The position numbers were made by a program, and so were the translations under genes. Source: SLRI01 sp036796215 (GTDB lineage: Bacteria > Pseudomonadota > Alphaproteobacteria > Geminicoccales > Geminicoccaceae). Taken from it: 14,686 nucleotides of DNA. A model generated the notes under the pieces. The model searched no databases. It was not told where the DNA came from and was given only the letters and a program-made list of their open reading frames with translations. Below are positions 1 to 6,455 of the stretch, piece by piece (positions within the stretch are counted from its first letter, which is position 1; every line of letters begins with the position of its first letter). The stretch lies in assembly GCA_036796215.1 (NCBI GenBank), contig DAIRDJ010000105.1, positions 1 through 14,686 of the forward strand, in the 5' to 3' direction.

Positions 1-2
1 CC

Positions 3-104
3 GAGGCGCTGCGCGGGTTCGGCGACTACCGGATGGTGACCTATGGCGTCATCCTCTTGGCCGTGATCCTGTTCCGCCCGCGCGGTCTTTTCGGCAGCCG
101 CTGA
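3..104 (+). CDS. livM: LivM-like branched-chain amino acid ABC permease, C-terminal fragment
   Basis: Only the last 33 codons are in the window; the gene starts upstream. The visible tail ends in a hydrophobic segment followed by the motif LFRPRGLFGSR. A final membrane segment followed by FRPRGLFG is the usual end of LivM/LivH-type permeases, which form the membrane channel of branched-chain-amino-acid-type importers. The stop codon overlaps the start of the next gene by one base (TGATG), so the two are translationally coupled. The family is clear from this tail together with the two Liv-type ATPases that follow. Whether the substrate is an amino acid, urea, an amide or another small compound cannot be read from this fragment. 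Confidence 0.85.
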   Translation, partial: EALRGFGDYRMVTYGVILLAVILFRPRGLFGSR

Positions 105-949
105 TGACCGAGCCGCGCCTCGCCATAGAGCACCTGACCCGCAGCTTCGGCGGCCTCAAGGCGGTCGACGACGTCAGCTTCAGTGTCGCTGCGGGCGAGA
201 CCATTGCCGTCGTTGGTCCGAACGGGGCCGGCAAGTCGACCTTGTTCCAGCTGATCAACGGTGTCCTGGCGCCGGACCGAGGCTCGATCCGGCTCGACGG
301 TCAAGAGCTGGTCGGGCGCGAGCCGGACGCGATCGCGGCGCTGGGTGTCGGGCGGACCTTTCAGACGAGCCGGGTCTTTCCGGCCCTTTCGATCCTCGAC
401 AGTGTGCGGATCGGTCAGACCCCGGCGCTGATCGGTGGCGGGCGGTTCGGGAGCCGGCGTGATCCGCTTTCGGAGATCGTTCTGGCGCTCCTGCCGCAGG
501 GCCGCCGGGCCGAGCGCGCCGCCCTCGATGCCAGGGCACAAGCCGTGCTCGAGCTCTTCGGCGATCGGCTGTGGCCGCGCCGCGCGGACCGCGCCGACAG
601 CTTGTCCTATGCCAACCGGCGCCGGCTGGAGATCGCCCGGGCGCTGGTCGCGGAGCCGACGCTCCTCCTGCTCGACGAGCCGACGGCCGGGATGAACCCG
701 ACCGAGACCCAGGAGCTCGCAGGGGTGATCGGGACGATCGCCCAAGAGCGGCCGGAGATGTCGGTGGTGCTGGTCGAGCACAAGCTCGATGTGGTGCGCG
801 ATCTGGCGTCGCGGGTGGTCGTCATGGACAATGGCGGGGTGCTGGTCGAGGGGCCGCCGGAGGAGGTGCTCGCCGACATGCGGGTCGTCGAGGCCTATCT
901 CGGCAAGCGAGGGGCCGAGGAGGCCCGGGCACGGGGGTTGGCGCCGTGA
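104..949 (+). CDS. livG: LivG-like ABC transporter ATP-binding protein
   Basis: A 281-residue cytoplasmic ATPase that would energise the Liv-type importer. Visible motifs are Walker A GPNGAGKST (residues 38–46), Q-loop in GRTFQTSR (Q87), a signature region LSYANRR (167–173), Walker B LLLLDEP (D191, E192) and the switch histidine in LVEHK (H226). The signature departs from canonical LSGGQ; LivG proteins usually carry an LSYGQQR-like version, so this is a family variant rather than damage. The protein is somewhat longer than the usual ~255 residues, with extra sequence around residues 105–150 after the Q-loop and a short charged tail. The ATG overlaps the permease stop by one base, and the stop overlaps the next gene by four bases (GTGA), so all three are one operon. 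Confidence 0.93.
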   Translation: MTEPRLAIEHLTRSFGGLKAVDDVSFSVAAGETIAVVGPNGAGKSTLFQLINGVLAPDRGSIRLDGQELVGREPDAIAALGVGRTFQTSRVFPALSILDSVRIGQTPALIGGGRFGSRRDPLSEIVLALLPQGRRAERAALDARAQAVLELFGDRLWPRRADRADSLSYANRRRLEIARALVAEPTLLLLDEPTAGMNPTETQELAGVIGTIAQERPEMSVVLVEHKLDVVRDLASRVVVMDNGGVLVEGPPEEVLADMRVVEAYLGKRGAEEARARGLAP

Positions 950-1737
950 CGGAGGACTGGGCGGTCACCGACATCGAGGCGGACGAGACGCCGCGCGCCG
1001 ACGACGCGGTCGTGATCGAGGCGGCCGATACGTTCTACGGGCCCGTTCAGGCGCTTTTCGGGGTGAGCCTCAGGGTCGGCCAGGGCGAGACGGTGGCGGT
1101 GCTCGGCGGCAATGCGTCGGGCAAGTCGACCGTGATCAAGACGGCCCTCGGCATGGTCCAGCCCAAACGCGGCAGCGTGCGGGTGCTCGGCCGGCCGATC
1201 GGCGGGCTCCGGCCCTATCAGGTGATCGGCCTCGGCGTCGGCTCGATCCCCGAGGGGCGGCGGGTGTTCGCCGAGATGAGCGTGCGCGAGAATCTCTTGA
1301 TGGGTGCCTTTGTCCGCCGCAAGGATGCCGCGGCGACGCTCGAGGCCGAGATCGAGGAGGCGACCCGGCTGTTTCCGGTCTTGCAGGGGCGGATGGGCCA
1401 GCTCGCCGGGACGCTCTCGGGTGGCGAGCAGCAGATGCTCGCCATGGCGCGGGCCTGGATGCGCAAGCCCGAACTGCTCTGCATCGACGAGCCGTCGATG
1501 GGTCTCTCGCCGCTCTATGTCGATCGCGTGTACGATGCGATTGCCGCCTTGAAGGCCAAGGGGGCGACGATCCTGATGGTCGAGCAGAGTGCGAACCGGG
1601 CGCTCGAGATCGCCGATCGCGCCTATGTGCTCAGGGCCGGCCATATCGTCGTTCGCGGCAGGGCTTCGGCCCTCGCCGGCGATCCCGCCATCCGCCGCGC
1701 CTATCTCGGCGAGCGGCCCACCCCGATAACCGACTGA
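946..1737 (+). CDS. livF: LivF-like ABC transporter ATP-binding protein
   Basis: The second ATPase of the Liv-type importer, 263 residues from a GTG start chosen because it forms a GTGA overlap with the livG stop and has a GGGGG-containing stretch upstream. The reading frame stays open further upstream, but that part lies inside livG. Motifs are Walker A GGNASGKST (54–62), EGRRVF after the Q-loop region (103–108), signature LSGGEQQ (157–163), Walker B LLCIDEPS (D181, E182), and VEQ in place of the switch histidine, which is normal for LivF. About 20 acidic residues precede the domain. The Walker A has Gly-Asn-Ala-Ser where LivF normally has Arg-Asn-Gly-Ala, but the essential GKST is intact. 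Sixteen bases separate it from the next gene. Confidence 0.93.
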   Translation: MTEDWAVTDIEADETPRADDAVVIEAADTFYGPVQALFGVSLRVGQGETVAVLGGNASGKSTVIKTALGMVQPKRGSVRVLGRPIGGLRPYQVIGLGVGSIPEGRRVFAEMSVRENLLMGAFVRRKDAAATLEAEIEEATRLFPVLQGRMGQLAGTLSGGEQQMLAMARAWMRKPELLCIDEPSMGLSPLYVDRVYDAIAALKAKGATILMVEQSANRALEIADRAYVLRAGHIVVRGRASALAGDPAIRRAYLGERPTPITD

Positions 1738-1753
1738 CCAGAGGAGACGAGCC

Positions 1754-2236
1754 ATGTCGGAAGAGAAGCTCAGAGAGGAGCTCTACGCGTCCTTCAAGAA
1801 TCGCGCCATGATCTACTTCAACATGTACGAGACGCTGTCGGCAGAGCTCGGCAAGGAGAAGGCGGCCGAGCTCATGCAGGATGCGATCTACAAGCGCGGT
1901 GTGGAGCAGTCGAAGGCGCTGGCCGGGCTCGACACCAAGGACGTCAAGGCGCTGATGGACAGGTTCCTGTCGATCATCCCGGACAACGGCCAGATGTTCG
2001 GCCCGGAGATTCAAAAGGCCGAGAAGGATGCGGTCGACATCAAGTTCCACCGCTGCCCGCTGAAGGAGTGCTGGCTCGAGGCCGGCATCCCAGAGGCCGA
2101 GGTGGCCGAGCTCTGCCGGATCGCGGCCCGCGTCGACAACGGTCTCTTCGAGGGTGCCGGCTTCAACTTCCACGCCGAGACCTGGGAGCCCGGCCGCGAC
2201 GGCTGCTGTCACCTGCATCTCCGCCCCGGCAGCTAG
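1754..2236 (+). CDS. L-2-amino-thiazoline-4-carboxylic acid hydrolase family protein
   Basis: A 160-residue soluble protein with a strong ribosome binding site (AGAGGAGA) before the ATG. I recognise the family from the C-terminal half: HRCPLKECWLEAG (99–111), a Cys in ELCRIAARVDNGLFEG (C121, D128) and a Cys-Cys-His near the end (151–153). These match the L-2-amino-thiazoline-4-carboxylate (ATC) hydrolase family (Pfam ATC_hydrolase). The founding Pseudomonas enzyme opens the thiazoline ring to give N-carbamoyl-L-cysteine during cysteine production. Most family members have no proven substrate, so the function here is a family assignment only. It is the last gene of the Liv operon, suggesting that it acts on, or helps process, the compound the transporter imports. 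The N-terminal 70 residues are helical and charged, with no signal peptide. Confidence 0.78.
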   Translation: MSEEKLREELYASFKNRAMIYFNMYETLSAELGKEKAAELMQDAIYKRGVEQSKALAGLDTKDVKALMDRFLSIIPDNGQMFGPEIQKAEKDAVDIKFHRCPLKECWLEAGIPEAEVAELCRIAARVDNGLFEGAGFNFHAETWEPGRDGCCHLHLRPGS

Positions 2237-2255
2237 CGCCAAAAAACCGAGGGGT

Positions 2256-2276
2256 GCGGGGAAATCATTTCCCCGC
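2256..2276. terminator. Palindromic terminator between convergent operons
   Basis: A perfect inverted repeat with ten-base arms (GCGGGGAAAT / ATTTCCCCGC) around a single central C. On the + strand it lies 20 bases after the ATC-hydrolase stop and is followed by a T-rich stretch (GTTCTTCTTGTTCTTG). On the - strand it is followed about nine bases later by six T residues (the A-run at 2241–2246). It can therefore serve as an intrinsic terminator in both directions. Unusually, the stop codon of the convergent cupin gene (2265–2267) lies in the middle of the palindrome, so the stem and the T-rich tract are also coding sequence for that protein. Confidence 0.8.
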
Positions 2277-2639
2277 GTTCTTCTTGTTCTTGTTGCCGCC
2301 CGCGGCGTCCGTGAAGACGATGGGGGCGGTCCATTGGATCAGGACGACGCAGCCCTCGTCGGACCAGACGGAGTGGCTGCTGCCGGGCTGGTTGAGCACG
2401 AGGGTGCCGGTGGGGTAGTGGCCTTGTTCGTCCGTCTGCGCCCCGTCGAGGACGAGGATGGTTTCGAGACCGGTGTGGCGATGGTGCGGGACGGCGGCAC
2501 CCGGGGCGTAGCGCAGGAGGGCCAGGGCCGGGGTGCCGTCCTGGATCGGGAAGATCTCGACCCCGTCGCGGAAGGGCGCGAAGGCGAGGTCGCGCCAGCC
2601 GCCGTCGAGCAGGCCTTCCAGAGTGGCCGGCTCAAGCAT
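2265..2639 (-). CDS. ChrR-type cupin domain protein
   Basis: A 124-residue single-domain cupin, last gene of the seven-gene operon. The metal-binding pattern is clear: PHHRHTGLE (H52, H53, H55, E59) and the second-motif histidine in PGSSHSVW (H89). This resembles the cupin of the anti-sigma factor ChrR and many stand-alone proteins. There is no zinc-binding anti-sigma domain, so a role as anti-sigma factor is unlikely. The function is unknown; a metal-dependent accessory or small catabolic enzyme would fit its position. Its start lies 8 bases inside the upstream hydrolase gene and has no strong ribosome binding site, implying coupled translation. The C-terminus ends in a Lys/Asn-rich tail (GNKNKKNAGK) encoded by the terminator sequence. 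Confidence 0.85.
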   Translation of the reverse strand: MLEPATLEGLLDGGWRDLAFAPFRDGVEIFPIQDGTPALALLRYAPGAAVPHHRHTGLETILVLDGAQTDEQGHYPTGTLVLNQPGSSHSVWSDEGCVVLIQWTAPIVFTDAAGGNKNKKNAGK

Positions 2640-3297
2640 CGAGGGCGGCCAGGATGGTGTCGGTGGTGGCGGTCCAGCCGACGATCGCCCCTTGCGCCCG
2701 GATCATCTCGAGGGTCGCGGTCTTGAAGGCCGGGAAGTAGCTTTCGGTCGCATCCTCGGCCAGGAGGCAGTCGAAGCCGCGGTCGTTGGCCTCGCGCATC
2801 GTCGTCTGCACGCAGACCTCGGTGGTGACCCCGGCGAAGACGAGGGTGCGGGTGCCGAGCTTCTGCAGGGTCGCCGAAAGATCGGTGGCGTGGAAGGCGC
2901 CTTTGCCGGGCTTGTCGATGACGGTTTCGCCCGAGAGCGGGGCGAGGTCCGCGACGATCTCGGCCCCGGGCTCGCCGGCGATGAGGATCCGGCCCATCGG
3001 CCCATGGTCGCCGATCCTGAGCGCCGGGCTGCCGCGGTCGCGCTTGGCGGGCGGGCAGTCGGAGAGGTCGGCTTTGTGGCATTCGCGGGTGTGGATGACG
3101 GGGAGGCCCGCGGCACGAAAGCCGTCGATCAGGCGGCGGACGGTCGGGACGATGGCCTGGAGCGGGCGGACGTCGTTGCCGAGTGCTGCACCGAAGCCGC
3201 CGGGCTCGATGAAGTCGCGCTGCATGTCGATGACGATAAGCGCCGTGGTCGAGGGTGCTATGGCCAAGGGGAAGGGGGCGGCGTCGAGCAGCTGCAT
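2632..3297 (-). CDS. Isochorismatase-like cysteine hydrolase, BiuH paralogue (possible triuret hydrolase)
   Basis: A 221-residue cysteine hydrolase of the isochorismatase-like superfamily. The catalytic triad is visible as D24 in VIDMQRDF, K129 in VIDKPGKGAF and C162 in VTTEVCVQTTMREANDRGF. Members hydrolyse amides and ureido groups. It is clearly related to the BiuH-like protein of the same operon (shared GEPG.EI, VIDKPGKG.F.ATDL, TTMREANDRGF.CLL.ED). It lacks the BiuH N-terminus and the BiuH block WRSRQIGAGIGDPGP, having RIGDHGPMGR instead, so it should have a different substrate. Known relatives of this kind include triuret hydrolase and ureidoacrylate amidohydrolase; triuret is a guess supported mainly by the BiuH partner. 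Start and the upstream ATPase stop overlap by one base (TAATG), and the stop overlaps the cupin start. Confidence 0.88.
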   Translation of the reverse strand: MQLLDAAPFPLAIAPSTTALIVIDMQRDFIEPGGFGAALGNDVRPLQAIVPTVRRLIDGFRAAGLPVIHTRECHKADLSDCPPAKRDRGSPALRIGDHGPMGRILIAGEPGAEIVADLAPLSGETVIDKPGKGAFHATDLSATLQKLGTRTLVFAGVTTEVCVQTTMREANDRGFDCLLAEDATESYFPAFKTATLEMIRAQGAIVGWTATTDTILAALDA

Positions 3298-4844
3298 TAG
3301 TGGTGGCCCGCCATGTGGCGGCCGATCTCGGTGACGTCGGCCTTGGCCCCCGTCGTCTCGTAGGCGATCCGGCCCTCGGCCATGACCAGGATGCGGTCGG
3401 CGAGCTCGATGATCTCGTCGAGGTCTTCGCTGATCAGAAGGACGGCGGCCCCCTGGTTGCGGGCGGCCATGATTCGCGCGCGGATCTCGGCTACGGCCGA
3501 GAAATCGAGGCCGAAGCAGGGGTTGGCGATCAAGAGCAGGTCGACCTCGCCGGTGAGCTCGCGGGCGAGCACGGCGCGCTGGACGTTGCCGCCGGAAAGC
3601 GAGGCGATCGGGCTCTCGAGCGAGGCGGTCTTGACCTTGTACTCGCTCACCAGGGTGGCGGCGTGGCGGCCGAGGGCGCGCTTGTCGAGCCAGAAGCGCG
3701 GGGCCTTGCCGTTCGTAGCGCCCTTGCCGTTCACGTCGAAGGTGCGAAAGCCGATATTCTCGGTGACCGACATCCGGGGTGCGCAGGCATTGCGCAGCGG
3801 CTCCTCGGGCAGGTAGCGCACGCACTTGATCCGGGCCTCGTGGCGTTTGGCATTGAAGGGCTCGCCCTTGACCCTGATCGTGCCGGCGGCGGGCTGGCGT
3901 TGGCCGGCCAGGATCTCCATCAGCTCCATCTGGCCGTTGCCAGAGATCCCGGCGATCCCGACGATCTCCCGGGCACGGACCTCGAGCCGGTCGATCTCGA
4001 TCGGCTTCAGCCCCGACCGGTCGACGGCACGGATCCCTTCGAGGCGGAGCACGGGCTCGCCGGCCGCCCCGTCGCGCGCCGCCGATTGCGGCAGGGTCTC
4101 GGCACCGACCATCATCGCCGCCATGTCGGCATGGCTCAAATCCGTGACCTTGCCGGAGCCGGCGAGCTTGCCGCGGCGCAGGACCGAGACCGCGTCGGCA
4201 AAGGCGGTCACCTCGCGGAATTTGTGGGTGATCATCAGGACCGTGATGTCGCCGGCTCGGCAGAGGCCGCGGACCAGGCCCAGGACCTCGTCGGCCTCGC
4301 CAGGGGTGAGCACCGAGGTGGGTTCATCGAGGATCAGAAAGCGGCGGCCGAGATAGAGCTGTTTCAAGATCTCGAGCTTCTGCTTCTCGCCGGCGGCGAG
4401 CCGGTTGACCGGCTGGTCGAGGGGGACGCGAAACGGCATGCGGTCGAGGAAGCCCTCGAGCGTCGCCTTCTCGCGGGTCCAGTCGATCACGGCCGGGGCG
4501 TCGCTCCGGCTGATGACCAGGTTCTCGGCGGCGGTGAGCGAGGGGACCAGGGTGAAGTGCTGGTAGACCATGCCGAGGCCCAGGGCGTGGGCGGCGTTCG
4601 GGTCCGGGATCTCGACCTCCTGGCCACCGACCATGAGCTGGCCGGATGTTGCCCGGTAAAAGCCCATGATGCATTTGACGAGGGTCGACTTGCCCGCACC
4701 GTTCTCGCCGAGGAGCGCATGGAACGAGCCCGGGCGGACCTCGATCGAGACCTCGTCCAGGGCGGTGAAGCCACCAAAGCGCATGGTCATGCCGACGGTC
4801 TCGACGCCCAGAGCACCCTTGGCGTTCTGGCCCTGGACGGTCAC
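3297..4844 (-). CDS. BMP-class ABC transporter ATPase, double-domain (YufO/NupO-like)
   Basis: A 515-residue protein with two tandem ATPase domains, as in sugar and nucleoside importers of the RbsA/YufO type. Domain 1 is complete: Walker A GENGAGKST (46–54), GMVYQHF Q-loop (91–97), signature LAAGEKQK (149–156), Walker B LILDEPTSVL (D173, E174), H207. Domain 2 has the usual degenerate form: GISGNGQ (299–305) without the Walker lysine, an intact LSGGNVQR (416–423), ANPCFGLD (440–447) and ISEDLDE (471–477). I chose the GTG at 4844 because it overlaps the stop of the upstream hydrolase (GTGA); the open frame continues to 4976 inside that gene. It is encoded between the two hydrolases rather than beside the permeases, which ties transport and hydrolysis genetically. 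The substrate is inferred from the neighbours. Confidence 0.93.
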   Translation of the reverse strand: MTVQGQNAKGALGVETVGMTMRFGGFTALDEVSIEVRPGSFHALLGENGAGKSTLVKCIMGFYRATSGQLMVGGQEVEIPDPNAAHALGLGMVYQHFTLVPSLTAAENLVISRSDAPAVIDWTREKATLEGFLDRMPFRVPLDQPVNRLAAGEKQKLEILKQLYLGRRFLILDEPTSVLTPGEADEVLGLVRGLCRAGDITVLMITHKFREVTAFADAVSVLRRGKLAGSGKVTDLSHADMAAMMVGAETLPQSAARDGAAGEPVLRLEGIRAVDRSGLKPIEIDRLEVRAREIVGIAGISGNGQMELMEILAGQRQPAAGTIRVKGEPFNAKRHEARIKCVRYLPEEPLRNACAPRMSVTENIGFRTFDVNGKGATNGKAPRFWLDKRALGRHAATLVSEYKVKTASLESPIASLSGGNVQRAVLARELTGEVDLLLIANPCFGLDFSAVAEIRARIMAARNQGAAVLLISEDLDEIIELADRILVMAEGRIAYETTGAKADVTEIGRHMAGHH

Positions 4845-5518
4845 GGCAGCTGGCTCACGAAGGTGGTGCTCGAGGCGACCGCACCGAAGACGCCGCCTTG
4901 CATCTTGACCATCTTGATGGCGGCCGCGTGGTTGCCGGCGTCGGTGGCGCCGCAGCAATCCTCGAGCAGCAGGCACTCGAAGCCGCGGTCGTTGGCCTCG
5001 CGCATGGTGGTGTGGACGCAGACATCGGTGGTGATGCCGGTGAGCACGATGTTCTCGATGCCGCGGGTGCGCAGCAGGAGCTCGAGGTCGGTGGCGCAGA
5101 AGGAGCCCTTGCCGGGCTTGTCGATCACCGGCTCGCCATCCCGAGGTGCCAGCTCCCTGATGATCTCCCAGCCGGGCTCGCCGCGGACGAGAATGCGGCC
5201 GCAGGGGCCCGGATCGCCGATGCCGGCACCGATCTGCCGCGAGCGCCAGCGCTTGTTGGCCGGCAGGTCGGCGAGGTCGGGGCGGTGGCCTTCGCGGGTA
5301 TGCAGGATGTGGTAGCCCTTCTCGCGCATGGCACCCAGGACGCTCCGGATCGGCTCGATCGGGGCGCGGGTGAGCGACAGGTCGTAGCCCATCTTGGCGA
5401 CATAGCCGCCGGGCCCGCAGAAATCGGTCTGCATGTCGATGACGATCAGCGCCGTGTTCTCGCGCCTGAGGTCGCCGTTATAGGGCCAGGCATAGGGGTC
5501 GGCGTCGATCGTGGTCAT
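4841..5518 (-). CDS. biuH: Biuret hydrolase (biuret amidohydrolase), isochorismatase-like family
   Basis: A 225-residue cysteine hydrolase very close to Rhizobium leguminosarum BiuH as I remember that sequence: shared N-terminal IDADPY.WPYNG, ALI.IDMQTDFCG.GGYV, HTREGHRPDLADLPANKRW, IGAGIGDPGPCGRIL, VIDKPGKGSFCATDLEL and CLLLEDCCGATD.GNH. The triad is D28, K134 and C167 (in GITTDVCVHTTMR). These correspond with a constant offset of eight to D36/K142/C175 of the Rhizobium enzyme. BiuH converts biuret to allophanate and ammonia; allophanate hydrolase would complete the route but is not in the window. The start lies 10 bases after the permease stop, and the stop overlaps the ATPase GTG. Its position inside an importer operon suggests scavenging of biuret or a close analogue as nitrogen source. 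Specificity is inferred from sequence resemblance. Confidence 0.88.
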   Translation of the reverse strand: MTTIDADPYAWPYNGDLRRENTALIVIDMQTDFCGPGGYVAKMGYDLSLTRAPIEPIRSVLGAMREKGYHILHTREGHRPDLADLPANKRWRSRQIGAGIGDPGPCGRILVRGEPGWEIIRELAPRDGEPVIDKPGKGSFCATDLELLLRTRGIENIVLTGITTDVCVHTTMREANDRGFECLLLEDCCGATDAGNHAAAIKMVKMQGGVFGAVASSTTFVSQLP

Positions 5519-5528
5519 GCTCGCCTGC

Positions 5529-6455
5529 CTATTTGGTGATCGAGAGCTCGGCCGGTGCTCCGGTCATCGCCCGGTTGGGCGAGGAGGTGGCGATCAGGAC
5601 GAGCAGGGTGAGGACGTAGGGGGCGGCGTAGAAGAGGTAGTAGCCCTGGCTGACGCCGACGGACTGAAGCGCGGGCCCGAGGGCGCCGGCCCCGCCGAAG
5701 AGCAGCGCCGCCCAGAAGCACAAGATCGGGTTCCAGCGGGCGAAGATGACGAGGGCCACGGCCATCAGGCCCTGGCCCGAGGAGATGCCCTCGTTCCAGC
5801 TGCCAGGATAATAGAGCGAGAGATAGGCACCGCCGATCCCGGCAAAGGCCCCGCCGGCTGCGGTCGAGAGCACGCGGACGCGGTTGGGGCGGAGGCCCGT
5901 GGCCCGTGCCGCATCGGTGCTGTCGCCGACGACCCGGATGACGAGGCCGATGCGGGTCGACCGAAACATCCACCAGAGGCCCAGGGCGGCGATGACCCCG
6001 ATGAAGAAGAGAGCGTTGACCTGCAGGGCCGAGCGGAGCTGCGGGCTTTCGGCCCAGAAGCCCAGCGGGATCGACGGCAGTTGCGGGGCGACCGGCTGGA
6101 CGTAGTTCTTGCCGAAGAAGAAGGCGAGGCCCATGCCGAGGATCATGAGCGCAATGCCGATGGCGATGTCGTTGACCTTGGGCAGCGAGCAGAGGATGCC
6201 GTGAACATAGCCGAAGACGATGCCGGCGATGGCGGCCGCCCCCACGCCGGCCCAGGCGGAGCCGGTCTCAAAGGCGATCGCGTAGCCGGCCATGGCACCG
6301 AAGACGAGGGTGCCCTCGAGGCCGAGATTGATGCGGCCGGAGCGTTCGGTCAGGCATTCGCCGAGGCTGACGAAGAGGAAGGGCGTGGAGACGCGGATCG
6401 CCCCTGCCAGCATCGCGAGCGGAACGGCCCAGAGGCCGAGATCGGTCTCGCTCAT
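5529..6455 (-). CDS. BMP-class ABC transporter permease, YufQ/NupQ-like
   Basis: A 308-residue integral membrane protein, one of two permeases in this importer. Features typical of the nucleoside/BMP class are STPFLFVSLGECLTERSGRINLGLEGT near the N-terminus (about 23–49), VNDIAIGIALMILGMGLAFFFGKNY mid-protein (about 93–117), the EAA-like cytoplasmic loop RIGLVIRVVGDSTDAARATGL (about 168–188), and a final SSPNRA segment. Around eight to ten hydrophobic segments are apparent. Its ATG overlaps the stop of the other permease by four bases (ATGA). The cytoplasmic loop should contact the double-domain ATPase at 3297–4844. The length is usual for the family. The substrate is not readable from the permease alone. 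Confidence 0.92.
   Translation of the reverse strand: MSETDLGLWAVPLAMLAGAIRVSTPFLFVSLGECLTERSGRINLGLEGTLVFGAMAGYAIAFETGSAWAGVGAAAIAGIVFGYVHGILCSLPKVNDIAIGIALMILGMGLAFFFGKNYVQPVAPQLPSIPLGFWAESPQLRSALQVNALFFIGVIAALGLWWMFRSTRIGLVIRVVGDSTDAARATGLRPNRVRVLSTAAGGAFAGIGGAYLSLYYPGSWNEGISSGQGLMAVALVIFARWNPILCFWAALLFGGAGALGPALQSVGVSQGYYLFYAAPYVLTLLVLIATSSPNRAMTGAPAELSITK

Noticed and set aside
2265..2639. Full ChrR-type anti-sigma factor
   Set aside because: The protein has only the cupin domain; the N-terminal zinc-binding anti-sigma domain is missing and no ECF sigma gene is adjacent.
3255..5315. Long + strand open frame of 686 codons
   Set aside because: It runs antisense to the second hydrolase, the ATPase and the BiuH-like gene, all of which have clear catalytic motifs. 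Its composition (Asp/Gly/Arg/Ala-rich, no domain) is that of a high-GC shadow frame.
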